From contig JACTMP010000057.1 in the NCBI GenBank assembly GCA_014584575.1, forward strand, positions 116,940 to 180,939: 64,000 bases of DNA. The letters are read 5' to 3'. A program made the translations under genes and the position numbers. A model generated the notes under the pieces. It saw only the letters and a program-made list of their open reading frames with translations, was not told the origin of the DNA and ran no database searches. This DNA is from Chloroflexota bacterium (GTDB taxonomy: Bacteria; Chloroflexota; Anaerolineae; Promineifilales; Promineifilaceae). Shown here piece after piece: positions 45,441-52,822 of the stretch (position 1 is the stretch's first letter; each line of letters opens with the position of its first letter).

Positions 45441-46857
45441 CCACGTCGTCGGCCGCCGGTAAGCTGAACCAGAAGAGGCTGCCAACCCCCTCCTGGCTTT
45501 CCAGCCCCACTTCGCCGCCGCAGCGTGTCACCAACCGGCGCACGATGGAAAGACCTAACCCTTCGCCGCGCACCTGTTTTGGCCCCAGGCGGGTATGGGG
45601 TCTGAACAATAGTTGCTGGTCGGCTGCGGGAATACCGATGCCGTTGTCTTTCACCCAAAAGCGCACCATGCCGCCGGGCAGGGGGGTAGCGCCCAGTTTC
45701 AGGCGGGGCGGCTGTCCGCCATATTTGATGCCGTTGCTAATGTAGTTAACCCAGACCTCCTCAATCCACGACCCATACCCCATCGCCAGGGGCCAGCTTT
45801 CCGGCAACTGTATCTCTACTTTTGATTGTTCAATCTGGTAACGCAGCCGTTTGAGCACCTCGGCCACCACCCGCTGCATATTGAGCGGCTCCACCGCCAC
45901 CGCATTGTCGCGCATACTGGCCAACAGCAGCAGTTCCATGACCACGTTGTTCATTTTGTGGCCGCTTTGCACAATGCGAGAGATGGCGGTGGCAAAATCA
46001 TCATCCAGTTCACGGCCGTACTGCATTTCCAGGAAACTGGCATATCCCACCATCTGGCTGAGCAAACCCTGTACCTGATGCGCCATCGTATGGGCAAACT
46101 CGTCCAGGGCGATATTGCGTACTTCCAATTCGGCCGCCCGTTCACGCATGGCGTTTTTAGCGCGCTGATGGGAAGTGATGTCGCGCAAGGAGGCCTGGTA
46201 CACTCGTTCCCCCTGCCAATTTGTTTCTACCAGGCGCATTTCAATGGCCGGGGATTGGGCGTCATCTGGGGCGACGGTGAATTCGGCTGTGTCTTTACGC
46301 GGCAAGGGCAGGGTAAACTGGCTGCCCACCAACGTTTCCGGCATTTGCGGCAACATGTGGGTGGCGGCGGCATTGGCATACAACACAATTCCCTGTTTGG
46401 AGACCAGCACGATGCCGTCGGCGTTGTTTTCCACCAGTTGGCGATAGGGCACGGCCGCAGCCATCATCTGCTGCCGTTCACAGGCCAGATCAAGAGCGTG
46501 CTGTAACAGGGATGGGGTCAAGGACGGCCGTGCCAGAAACTCTATCGCCCCCTGCCGGATGGCCCAACGGCCGTCATCCGTTTCCTCCCCCACCACAATC
46601 ACCGGCGTGTCGTCGTTATGCGCCTGGATCACCGCCAGCCGCTCTGGCCCATCGGCCAGACCCACACCCAGCATGATAAAGTCAAAGGTGATGGTATGCA
46701 GATAGGCAACGGCCGTCGCCAACTGTTCACTATGCAGCACCTCATAGGCGGGCGTGTGCGACGGCGTCACCCGTATACCGGCCAACAAACGCCGAATTTT
46801 CTGGATGAGCGCCACATCGTCCGCCGCCAGCAGAATTTTGAGGGGAGGCTGCACCAT
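45433..46857 (-). CDS. Histidine kinase with N-terminal pseudo-receiver and PAS domain
   Basis: 474 residues, no membrane helix. About 7-125: receiver fold (KILLAADDVALIQKI, then FIMLGVGLADGPE), but the phosphoacceptor position is Gly where Asp is expected and the FLARP stretch has Arg for Lys, so it is probably not phosphorylated. About 135-250: PAS domain. About 265-335: dimerisation helices with the presumed phospho-His in FAHTMAHQVQ. About 370-474: ATPase with N-box EVWVNYISNGIKYGG, G1 DNGIGIP and G2 GEGLGLSIVRRLV. The last residues VEI and TGA fall in a palindrome. No cognate regulator is adjacent; the M20 peptidase lies 5 bp upstream of its start. Confidence 0.85.
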   Translation of the reverse strand: MVQPPLKILLAADDVALIQKIRRLLAGIRVTPSHTPAYEVLHSEQLATAVAYLHTITFDFIMLGVGLADGPERLAVIQAHNDDTPVIVVGEETDDGRWAIRQGAIEFLARPSLTPSLLQHALDLACERQQMMAAAVPYRQLVENNADGIVLVSKQGIVLYANAAATHMLPQMPETLVGSQFTLPLPRKDTAEFTVAPDDAQSPAIEMRLVETNWQGERVYQASLRDITSHQRAKNAMRERAAELEVRNIALDEFAHTMAHQVQGLLSQMVGYASFLEMQYGRELDDDFATAISRIVQSGHKMNNVVMELLLLASMRDNAVAVEPLNMQRVVAEVLKRLRYQIEQSKVEIQLPESWPLAMGYGSWIEEVWVNYISNGIKYGGQPPRLKLGATPLPGGMVRFWVKDNGIGIPAADQQLLFRPHTRLGPKQVRGEGLGLSIVRRLVTRCGGEVGLESQEGVGSLFWFSLPAADDVEI

Positions 46858-46862
46858 AAACT

Positions 46863-48032
46863 TTACACTACCGGAGAGTCATCAGAAAGCGGTTCGGCCA
46901 ATAACAATAATGTGAGTAGTATAGCCCGTTCCACCAGTTTATCTATATATAAAAATTCGTGCCGGGCGTGGGCGCCGTCGCCCACCGGCCCCAGCCCATC
47001 CAGCGTGGCCGTAAAGCGGCTGGTGGTGTTGCCATCCGAGCCGCCGCCGGCCATACCTTCTGCCAGTTGCAGGCCCATTTTCTGCCCGGCGGCCTGCGCC
47101 TGTGCCCACAATTGGGCATTGCGCGGTGTGCGTTCCAGGGGAATACGACCAATACCGCCGTTAATTTCCAGGGATGCGCCTGTTAAAGTAGGGATCAACT
47201 GATTCACGGCCGTGTCAATGCGCTCGGTATCTACCTGCCGGGGTACACGCACATCCACCCAGGCCGTACATTCCGGGGCGACCACATTGGTACGCATCCC
47301 ACCCTGCACCAGCCCCACATTCACGCTGACGCCACGCTCTGGATCATTCAAAGCAAATAGCTGCTGGACAATATGCGACATTTCCAGGATGGCGCTGATC
47401 CCTTTTTCCGGTTCCAGCCCGGCGTGGGCGGCACGGCCGTGTACCACCACCTGATAGTTCGCCACTCCTTTGCGCGCCGTTTTCAGCTTGCCGGTTGGCC
47501 CCAGCGCCGGTTCCAGTATGAACGCCCGGCACACTTGCTGCGCCAGCGCCTCAATGTGCGGCGTGGATTCCGGGCTGCCGATTTCTTCGTCGGAGTTGAT
47601 GAAACAGAGAGGGGTGACGGCCGTTGCCAATCCCATCTCTTTTATCGCCCGCAGCGCAAACACCATTTGCGCCAGCCCCCCCTTCATGTCATATACCCCC
47701 GGCCCGCCCATCACATTGCCCTCAATTTTGAGCGGCATTTCGCGCAAAGTGCCAATGGGCCAGACCGTATCACAATGCCCCACCAACAACTGCTGTGGCC
47801 GGGCAGGATCAAAATGGCGGGGCCGGGCCAGCAAATGCCCACCCGTCATCTGGCCGGGCAGGTGCGTCACCTCATAATCCAGGCGGGTGAACGCTTCACG
47901 CAAGAGCGTTTGTACCCCTGCCTGGCTTTCCGGCTCCGACGACGGCGACTCGGCCAGCACCAACGCCGCTAAAAAATCCACCATCTCCGGCCGGTGTTTT
48001 TCCATATATTGACGAATTTCCGTTACAGGCAT
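46863..48032 (-). CDS. M20-family metallopeptidase (carboxypeptidase G2-like)
   Basis: 389 residues from ATG48032; the frame is open further but the upstream residues are not M20-like. Two-metal site residues: His in LVGHCDTVW, bridging Asp in GGPGVYDMKGGLAQ, the catalytic Glu pair in NSDEEIGS, and the last His in ARHEFLYIDK. A lid domain (about 180-295) sits between. The order matches glutamate carboxypeptidase/M20F-type enzymes, which remove C-terminal residues or acyl groups. No signal peptide is seen, so it is cytosolic. The stop lies 5 bp before the kinase start, suggesting one transcript. Confidence 0.88.
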   Translation of the reverse strand: MPVTEIRQYMEKHRPEMVDFLAALVLAESPSSEPESQAGVQTLLREAFTRLDYEVTHLPGQMTGGHLLARPRHFDPARPQQLLVGHCDTVWPIGTLREMPLKIEGNVMGGPGVYDMKGGLAQMVFALRAIKEMGLATAVTPLCFINSDEEIGSPESTPHIEALAQQVCRAFILEPALGPTGKLKTARKGVANYQVVVHGRAAHAGLEPEKGISAILEMSHIVQQLFALNDPERGVSVNVGLVQGGMRTNVVAPECTAWVDVRVPRQVDTERIDTAVNQLIPTLTGASLEINGGIGRIPLERTPRNAQLWAQAQAAGQKMGLQLAEGMAGGGSDGNTTSRFTATLDGLGPVGDGAHARHEFLYIDKLVERAILLTLLLLAEPLSDDSPVV

Positions 48033-48149
48033 GAGCCAAGTGTACCAAAGAGTGATCCCCCCTACCAATCTGCCTGAACCGATTGTGAAACTTTTGTCAA
48101 TGCCCCCCCTACCCGTTACAATCCACCCTGATAAACTCACCATCTCTAA

Positions 48150-48191
48150 CTTGACACATGACACTTGACACACGACACTTGACACTTGATC
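48150..48191. repeat. GACACTTGACAC array
   Basis: Four to five units of TTGACACATGACAC/TTGACACACGACAC in the 174-bp gap between the divergent M20 and SerB-like genes. Related to the inverted repeat at 29150-29203. TTGACA-like words recur in it, so real -35 boxes are hard to tell apart. Confidence 0.8.
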
Positions 48192-48206
48192 ACCGGACAC
48201 AACATT

Positions 48207-49097
48207 ATGCGCTGGCCCCCCTACCAACACGTTTTTTTTGACTGCGACTCGACGCTCACGGCCGTAGAAGGCATTGACATCCTGGCTGAAATGGCCGGGA
48301 AAAAGTGGCGCGTGGAAGTGCTGACCAACGCCGCCATGGACGGCAAGCTCGACCTGGCCGACGTCTACGCCAAACGACTGCAAGCGATCAGACCAACGCA
48401 GGAGCAAATTATGGAAATCCGGCGCATCTACAAGCGGCACATCGTCGAAGATGCGCGGGAAGTGATTGCCGCCCTGCAAGCCTTAGGCCATCAGGTCTAC
48501 ATCATCAGCGGCGGGTTGGCCGAGCCGGTGGCCGAATTTGGCGTGCATCTGGGCGTGCCGCGCAGCCACATTCGCGCCGTGCATGTGGATTACAACCGGT
48601 TGGCCGGGCGCTGGTGGGAAGCACCCCCGCCCGACGCCGACGCCCCACCGCCTGGCTCTTACCTGGATTATGAAGAAGGTGCGCTTACCATCAGCGATGG
48701 CAAGGCTCAGATTGTGCGCGAACTGCTGGCCGAACATCATGTCGAACCGGAAGCGGGTCACGGCCGTAGCCTGCTGATCGGTGATGGCGTTAGCGACCTG
48801 TTGGCGGGCACGGCCGTAGACCTCTTTGTCGGCTATGGCGGCGTGGTGGAGCGGGCGCGGGTGCGCCAGGAAGCACCCGCCTTTTTACACACGCCCAGCC
48901 TGGCCCCACTGCTGCTGCTGGCCGCCGGGCCGTCGGTAGGCCGCCGTTTACATGACACTCCCCATTACGCGATTTTTGAAAAAGGATACCAACTCATTCA
49001 ATCAGGAGCTTTAAGTTTTAACCATGACAAACTCAAATCAAAATTCTTTCAGGCAATCCACGCCACATATCAAACTGTTCATTCCGGGACCAACTGA
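48207..49097 (+). CDS. SerB-like HAD phosphatase (phosphoserine phosphatase type)
   Basis: 296 residues from ATG48207. HAD motif I is HVFFDCDSTLT (Asp nucleophile and second Asp), motif II is in YIISGGLAEPV, the motif-III Lys lies in SDGKAQIVREL, and motif IV is LIGDGVSDLLAG. The cap region with AEMAGKKWRVEVLTNAAMDG is typical of SerB. The C-terminal about 50 residues after LLLLAAGPSVG extend past the usual domain. The next gene, an aminotransferase of the serine family, begins inside its end (74 bp overlap), so they are probably cotranscribed. With serA at 54.7-56.3 kb this fits the phosphorylated serine pathway. Confidence 0.82.
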   Translation: MRWPPYQHVFFDCDSTLTAVEGIDILAEMAGKKWRVEVLTNAAMDGKLDLADVYAKRLQAIRPTQEQIMEIRRIYKRHIVEDAREVIAALQALGHQVYIISGGLAEPVAEFGVHLGVPRSHIRAVHVDYNRLAGRWWEAPPPDADAPPPGSYLDYEEGALTISDGKAQIVRELLAEHHVEPEAGHGRSLLIGDGVSDLLAGTAVDLFVGYGGVVERARVRQEAPAFLHTPSLAPLLLLAAGPSVGRRLHDTPHYAIFEKGYQLIQSGALSFNHDKLKSKFFQAIHATYQTVHSGTN

Positions 49098-50157
49098 GGT
49101 TCTGCCCGAAATCCTGGACGCTCAGGGCAGATGGATGACGGGCCACCGGATGCCGGAATGTACTGACCTGATGGCCAGCGTTGAACCCAAATTGCAGCAG
49201 GTCTTTATGACCAGCCAGCCCGTGCTCATCTCGGCGGCTACAGGCACCGGCTTTATGGAAGGGGCGGTGCGTAACACCGTCAACAAGAAAGCGCTCAACT
49301 GTGTCAACGGCGCGTTCAGCCAGCGCATGGCCGAAATCACCGTCGCCAATGGCAAGGCCAACGAGGTGTATGAAGTAGAATGGGGCCAGGCCATCCTGCC
49401 AGAGCCGGTGGCCGCCCGGCTGGCCGGCGGCGAATTTGACGCCGTAACCCTGGCGCATAATGAAACCAGCACCGGCGTCGCCAGCCCGGTAGGTGAGCTT
49501 GCCAAAGCCATCCGTGCCCTCCCCAACGGGAACGACATCATCATCATTGTGGACGCGGTCAGCAGCCTCTCTGGCGCGTACCTGCCCTTTGACGAGTGGG
49601 ATTTAGACGTGCTGTTCACCTCCAGCCAGAAGGCGTTTGCCCTGCCGCCCGGCCTGGCCTTTTGCGCCGTGTCGCCGCGGGCGATGGAGAAGGCCAAAAC
49701 GGTGCGGAATCGCGGCTTCTACTTTGACTTTATTGATATGAACAAGTTCCTGCAAAAGCACCAGACCTCGGCTACCACACCGCTCTCGCTGTTGTATGCG
49801 GCCGATGTGCAGCTAGACCGGATTCTGGCGGAGGGCATGGAGGCGCGTATTGCCCGGCATACGGCCATGCGTGACCGTACCATCGAGTGGGTCACGAGCC
49901 GGGGGTTCCAATTGTTTGCCGCGCCAGGTTATGAGTCAACGACGGTGACAACGGCCGTGAATGCCCGTGACCATGACCGCGAAATAGACATCTCCGCCCT
50001 GAACAAATTCCTGCGCACGCGGGGCATGATCATTTCCAACGGCTATGGCAATCTGAAGGGCAAAACGTTCCGCATCGCCCACATGGGCGACCTGCAAATG
50101 GCGGATATGGAAACGTTGTTCGCGGCCCTGGATGAATTTCTGGCAACGCCCTCCTGA
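49024..50157 (+). CDS. Class-V aminotransferase, serine/phosphoserine-type (SerC-like or serine-glyoxylate)
   Basis: 377 residues. KLFIPGPTEVLPEI at the start, SAATGTGFMEGAVRN around the phosphate site, the cofactor Asp in IIIVDAVSSLSGAYLP, and Lys203 in SSQKAFALPPGL that would bind PLP. The same family covers alanine/serine-glyoxylate aminotransferases and an alternative phosphoserine aminotransferase. The overlap with a SerB-like phosphatase argues for phosphoserine formation in serine synthesis. Start ATG49024 gives a 74-bp overlap with the previous gene; no internal start gives a shorter overlap while keeping the family start. Terminator at 50255-50290. Confidence 0.82.
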   Translation: MTNSNQNSFRQSTPHIKLFIPGPTEVLPEILDAQGRWMTGHRMPECTDLMASVEPKLQQVFMTSQPVLISAATGTGFMEGAVRNTVNKKALNCVNGAFSQRMAEITVANGKANEVYEVEWGQAILPEPVAARLAGGEFDAVTLAHNETSTGVASPVGELAKAIRALPNGNDIIIIVDAVSSLSGAYLPFDEWDLDVLFTSSQKAFALPPGLAFCAVSPRAMEKAKTVRNRGFYFDFIDMNKFLQKHQTSATTPLSLLYAADVQLDRILAEGMEARIARHTAMRDRTIEWVTSRGFQLFAAPGYESTTVTTAVNARDHDREIDISALNKFLRTRGMIISNGYGNLKGKTFRIAHMGDLQMADMETLFAALDEFLATPS

Positions 50158-50167
50158 TATTTATATC

Positions 50168-50236
50168 TGACAGGGTGACAAGGTGACATCTGACAAGGTG
50201 ACAAAAATGTCAGATTATGCCCTTTGCCAGTATAAT
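50168..50236. repeat. Dispersed intergenic repeat B, copy 3 (inverted)
   Basis: Reverse complement of the element at 4381 and 9727: TGACAAAAATGTCAGATT then GCCCTTTGCCAGTAT. The upstream half repeats TGACAGGGTGACAAGGTGACA. Confidence 0.8.
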
Positions 50237-50254
50237 AAGAGGAGTAGATTGAGC

Positions 50255-50290
50255 AGCACGGCCGTCAGACAGTGCGGCCGTGCTTTTTTG
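50255..50290 (+). terminator. Rho-independent terminator built from two ACGGCCGT octamers
   Basis: AGCACGGCCG (50255-50264) and CGGCCGTGCT (50275-50284) form a perfect 10-bp stem with a 10-nt loop, followed by six Ts. It ends the SerB-aminotransferase transcript and is about 100 nt before the rpmH promoter. Confidence 0.88.
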
Positions 50291-50388
50291 TGTAGTGCAG
50301 GTGTGGGGACACGGCCGTCACCCTTTCACCCCCTCACCTGCTCACCGAAGGGGCACGGCCGTAGCCCCTTTCTCCCCCTTTTCCCAAT

Positions 50389-50417
50389 TTGACCGCCCTC
50401 TGGCAGGAAGATATAAT
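50389..50417 (+). promoter_or_regulatory. Candidate sigma70-type promoter for rpmH operon
   Basis: TTGACC (50389-50394), 17-bp spacer, TATAAT (50412-50417). This is the best promoter match in the window. Transcription from about 50424 would give a leader of roughly 280 nt before rpmH. Confidence 0.72.
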
Positions 50418-50530
50418 TTTCTGTCGCTTTGAGGATGAGCGGTTGTTTAGATTTACAGCACACAATTCGTCTCACCCCTTCTTTCCGACTAACATTTGAC
50501 AATCAGAAGATCGAAATAGGCGGAGTGGGC

Positions 50531-50595
50531 ATCCTCAGATGCCCACCAGTTCGCATCTGAGGATACGAACTCTGCTTTGATCTATTGACAATAGA
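50531..50595 (+). promoter_or_regulatory. Structured leader with competing hairpins upstream of rpmH
   Basis: ATCCTCAGATGC (50531-50542) pairs exactly with GCATCTGAGGAT (50553-50564). The right arm is also flanked by AGTTCG (50549-50554) and CGAACT (50566-50571), which can form a second, overlapping hairpin. A third, TCTATTG-CAATAGA, lies at about 50580-50594. The first two cannot fully coexist. It may be an attenuator of ribosomal-protein type or simply a palindromic repeat; no DnaA boxes were seen in the 550-bp gap. Confidence 0.5.
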
Positions 50596-50707
50596 CCATC
50601 AGGCAAAGATCGTGTGGCAATTTCCCTAAAATTGCCCTCTATCTACAGACTAAATGGGTGGCGCGATTGTGGCTAATCGCGCCGCCTTTATGAAGGAGAC
50701 TTGAAAC

Positions 50708-50932
50708 ATGCCAAAACGTACATATCAACCAAAAATTCGCCGCCGCATGCGAGTCCACGGGTTTCGGGAACGCATGAAAACCGTTGGCGGGCGCAAAGTG
50801 TTGAGCAGCCGCCGCGCCAAAGGCCGCGCCCAGTTGACCGTCAGCATGAATGATCATGTGAAAAAAGTGAACTGGAACGCCACATCGGCCACCGCTTACC
50901 GTTCCGTTAAACGATGGGGCGGCGGCAAATAA
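50708..50932 (+). CDS. rpmH: 50S ribosomal protein L34 (bL34) with a C-terminal extension
   Basis: 74 residues, whereas bL34 usually has 44-50. Residues 1-45 (MPKRTYQPKIRRRMRVHGF through RRAKGRAQLTV) are standard L34. The following 29 residues, SMNDHVKKVNWNATSATAYR and on to KRWGGGK, have no counterpart in ordinary L34. The Shine-Dalgarno AAGGAG is 9 bp before the ATG. It heads the rpmH-rnpA-yidD-yidC-khpB gene order shared by most bacteria. Confidence 0.95.
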   Translation: MPKRTYQPKIRRRMRVHGFRERMKTVGGRKVLSSRRAKGRAQLTVSMNDHVKKVNWNATSATAYRSVKRWGGGK

Positions 50933-50987
50933 GTTGCCACCAGGGGCGCCACCAGGTTCCCCACCTTGCCCACCTGGCCGGTAGATC

Positions 50988-51332
50988 ATGCTGCAACCAA
51001 ATCATCGTTTGCGGCGCCCGGCCGATATTCAACAGGTTCGGCAGGCCGGGAATAGCTGGCGCCACCCCTTGTTAATCCTATTGGTACAGTCTAATTCGTT
51101 GAACGTTAGTCGCTTTGCTTTTGTGGCCAGCCGCCACGTGGGTAAAGCAGTTCAACGCAACCGAGCCAAACGGCTGCTGCGGGAAGCGGTGCGGGCACAT
51201 TTACCTGAAATTCAACCGGGATGGGATTGTGTATTAATTGCCCGGCCATCATTGTCCCAGGCTACTTTTGGGGAAGTTGAAACGGCCGTGACCCAATTAC
51301 TGCAACGAGCAAAACTGTGGGCAAGACCCTAA
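50988..51332 (+). CDS. rnpA: Ribonuclease P protein component RnpA
   Basis: 114 residues. The conserved RNRAKRLLREAVRA helix binds the RNase P RNA; RFAFVASRHVGKAVQRNRAKR spans the core, and LLILLVQSN and CVLIARPSL are typical strands. It helps the RNA mature tRNA 5' ends. The length and the start (MLQPNHRLRRPADIQQV) fit the family. The last residues WARP and the TAA are part of a palindromic repeat that also fills the gap to yidD. Confidence 0.95.
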   Translation: MLQPNHRLRRPADIQQVRQAGNSWRHPLLILLVQSNSLNVSRFAFVASRHVGKAVQRNRAKRLLREAVRAHLPEIQPGWDCVLIARPSLSQATFGEVETAVTQLLQRAKLWARP

Positions 51333-51364
51333 GGGTTTTTTGGAAACCCTTAGGGTCTGCCCAC
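51317..51364. repeat. Palindrome across the rnpA stop codon
   Basis: Arms GTGGGCAAGACCCTAAGGGT and ACCCTTAGGGTCTGCCCAC (one unpaired or mismatched position) around a short T/G loop. It includes the TAA of rnpA (51330-51332) and ends 11 bp before the yidD start. Confidence 0.85.
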
Positions 51365-51375
51365 TTCGTAAGCAA

Positions 51376-51585
51376 ATGAAAAAAATAGCCTTGTTGCTCA
51401 TCCGCTTTTACCAGAGATGGATTTCACGTTTTACACCGCCTAGCTGCCGTTTCCAACCCACCTGTTCCCAATATGGTTATGAAGCCATTGAAAAATATGG
51501 TTTTCTGAAAGGTGGGTGGATGGCCGTAAAACGCATTTCCCGCTGCCACCCCCTACACCCCGGCGGCTATGATCCCGTCCCCTGA
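51376..51585 (+). CDS. yidD: Membrane protein insertion efficiency factor YidD
   Basis: 69 residues from ATG51376; an upstream in-frame start would read through the palindrome. MKKIALLLIRFYQRWISRF is the amphipathic N-terminal helix, followed by the Cys signature PPSCRFQPTCSQYGYEAIEKYG and the RISRCHPLHPGGYDPVP end that defines YidD. It supports membrane protein insertion beside YidC. The end overlaps the reading frame of the next gene by up to 17 bp, depending on the start used there. Confidence 0.93.
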   Translation: MKKIALLLIRFYQRWISRFTPPSCRFQPTCSQYGYEAIEKYGFLKGGWMAVKRISRCHPLHPGGYDPVP

Positions 51586-51601
51586 TTGCGGAGGTATTTC
51601 T

Positions 51602-52792
51602 TTGTTCTCAACGACACGGCCGTCCCTGCGGTCTTCCATACTCCTGATTTTATTTTTTAGCCTGTTCCTGACCGGCTGCGCTGTTCAAGCCATTTCAGAA
51701 AACTGGCCTGGCCTCACGGCCAATGGCTCAACCGTCTATGTGGCCTATGGCCCCGCTGTTGTCGCTTATGATGCGGTGGCCCAGCAGTCACGTTGGATAT
51801 TCCAGCCCCAAAATCGGGCGCTGCAAATGAACGCCGCTCCGTCCGTGCAAGACGGCCGTGTCATCTTCGGCGATTATGGCGCGTCCAGTGGCATGTTCTC
51901 CCCCACCATCGTCGTCTCCGTTTACGGCCTGGAAGAAAACGACACACCCACCCCCACTACCTTGTGGACAAACAGCACCGTCGCCGCCGACAAAATCATC
52001 GCCGGCCCCTTACAGGTGGGTGATCTTGTGTATGTGGGCACGGCCGATAACCACCTCTCCGCTTTAGACGCCAGCACCGGGATGGAAAAGTGGCGCTTTA
52101 GCACCAGCGGTCCAATCTGGGCTACCCCCACCTACCACGAAGGCATCCTCTACCTGACCTGCATGGACAAACAAGTATATGCCCTTGACGCCAATACCGG
52201 AGCCCAGTTGTGGCAAACCGAGTTAGGCGGCGCTATCTCCGCCCAGGCCATCGTCAACCCCGGCGAAAATCTGGTCTACGTTGGCGCTTACGACAATGCT
52301 ATGCACGCCCTCAATATGGAAAATGGTACAGAAGAATGGCGCGTAGAAACAACCAACTGGATTTGGAGCGCCCCTGCATTGGCAGACGGCAAACTCTATT
52401 TTGCCGACAGCAGCGCCCAGGTTTTTGCCGTAGATGCTGCCAGCGGTGAAAATTTGTGGCAGGTAACCGTTAATCAAATGAACGAATCAGGTGGCGTCGC
52501 CAATCGCATCGAAGTAGAAGGGGCCGTTCAGGCCAGCCCAGTAGTAGCCGATGGCGTGGTATACATCGCCGCCGAGGGCAACGTCGCCACCGAAGAAGGG
52601 CTGCTGGTGGCTCTGGACACCGAAACGGGCGCTGAAATCTGGCAGCGTACCACCCGCGCCCCACTTTTTACAACACCTGTCATTGTTGATGATATGATTG
52701 TGGTGGCGATGAATAGCGAACAGGCCATATTGGCCGCGTATGATCGCGCTTCAGGTAATCCCCAATGGGCCTATCTGCCCGTTTTGGAATAA
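51602..52792 (+). CDS. PQQ-like beta-propeller lipoprotein between yidD and yidC
   Basis: 396 residues if TTG51602 is the start, preferred because GGAGG (51590-51594) lies at the right distance; an ATG at 51569 in the same frame lacks one. Signal peptide with lipobox FLTGC. The rest is a PQQ/BamB-like propeller of about seven blades with repeated W-x-F/YVGTADNHLSALDASTG-like units (VYALDANTGAQLW, MHALNMENGTEEW, VFAVDAASGENLW, VALDTETGAEIWQ). Placed between yidD and yidC, it may serve protein insertion or envelope assembly as BamB does in diderms, but that is inference. Confidence 0.82.
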   Translation: MFSTTRPSLRSSILLILFFSLFLTGCAVQAISENWPGLTANGSTVYVAYGPAVVAYDAVAQQSRWIFQPQNRALQMNAAPSVQDGRVIFGDYGASSGMFSPTIVVSVYGLEENDTPTPTTLWTNSTVAADKIIAGPLQVGDLVYVGTADNHLSALDASTGMEKWRFSTSGPIWATPTYHEGILYLTCMDKQVYALDANTGAQLWQTELGGAISAQAIVNPGENLVYVGAYDNAMHALNMENGTEEWRVETTNWIWSAPALADGKLYFADSSAQVFAVDAASGENLWQVTVNQMNESGGVANRIEVEGAVQASPVVADGVVYIAAEGNVATEEGLLVALDTETGAEIWQRTTRAPLFTTPVIVDDMIVVAMNSEQAILAAYDRASGNPQWAYLPVLE

Positions 52793-52822
52793 CCTGTCAG
52801 GTCTCTTGGAATGGATTGAAAG

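Noticed and set aside
45395..45658. N-terminal extension of the McrC-like gene to 489 residues
   Set aside because: The extra residues are Arg-rich and overlap the kinase gene in another frame; ATG45394 fits the family.
50158..50707. Chromosomal origin next to rpmH
   Set aside because: No DnaA boxes (TTATNCACA) or AT-rich unwinding element were seen, and dnaA/dnaN are absent.
50708..50989. Minus-strand frame opposite rpmH
   Set aside because: rpmH is certain and the opposite frame has no family features.
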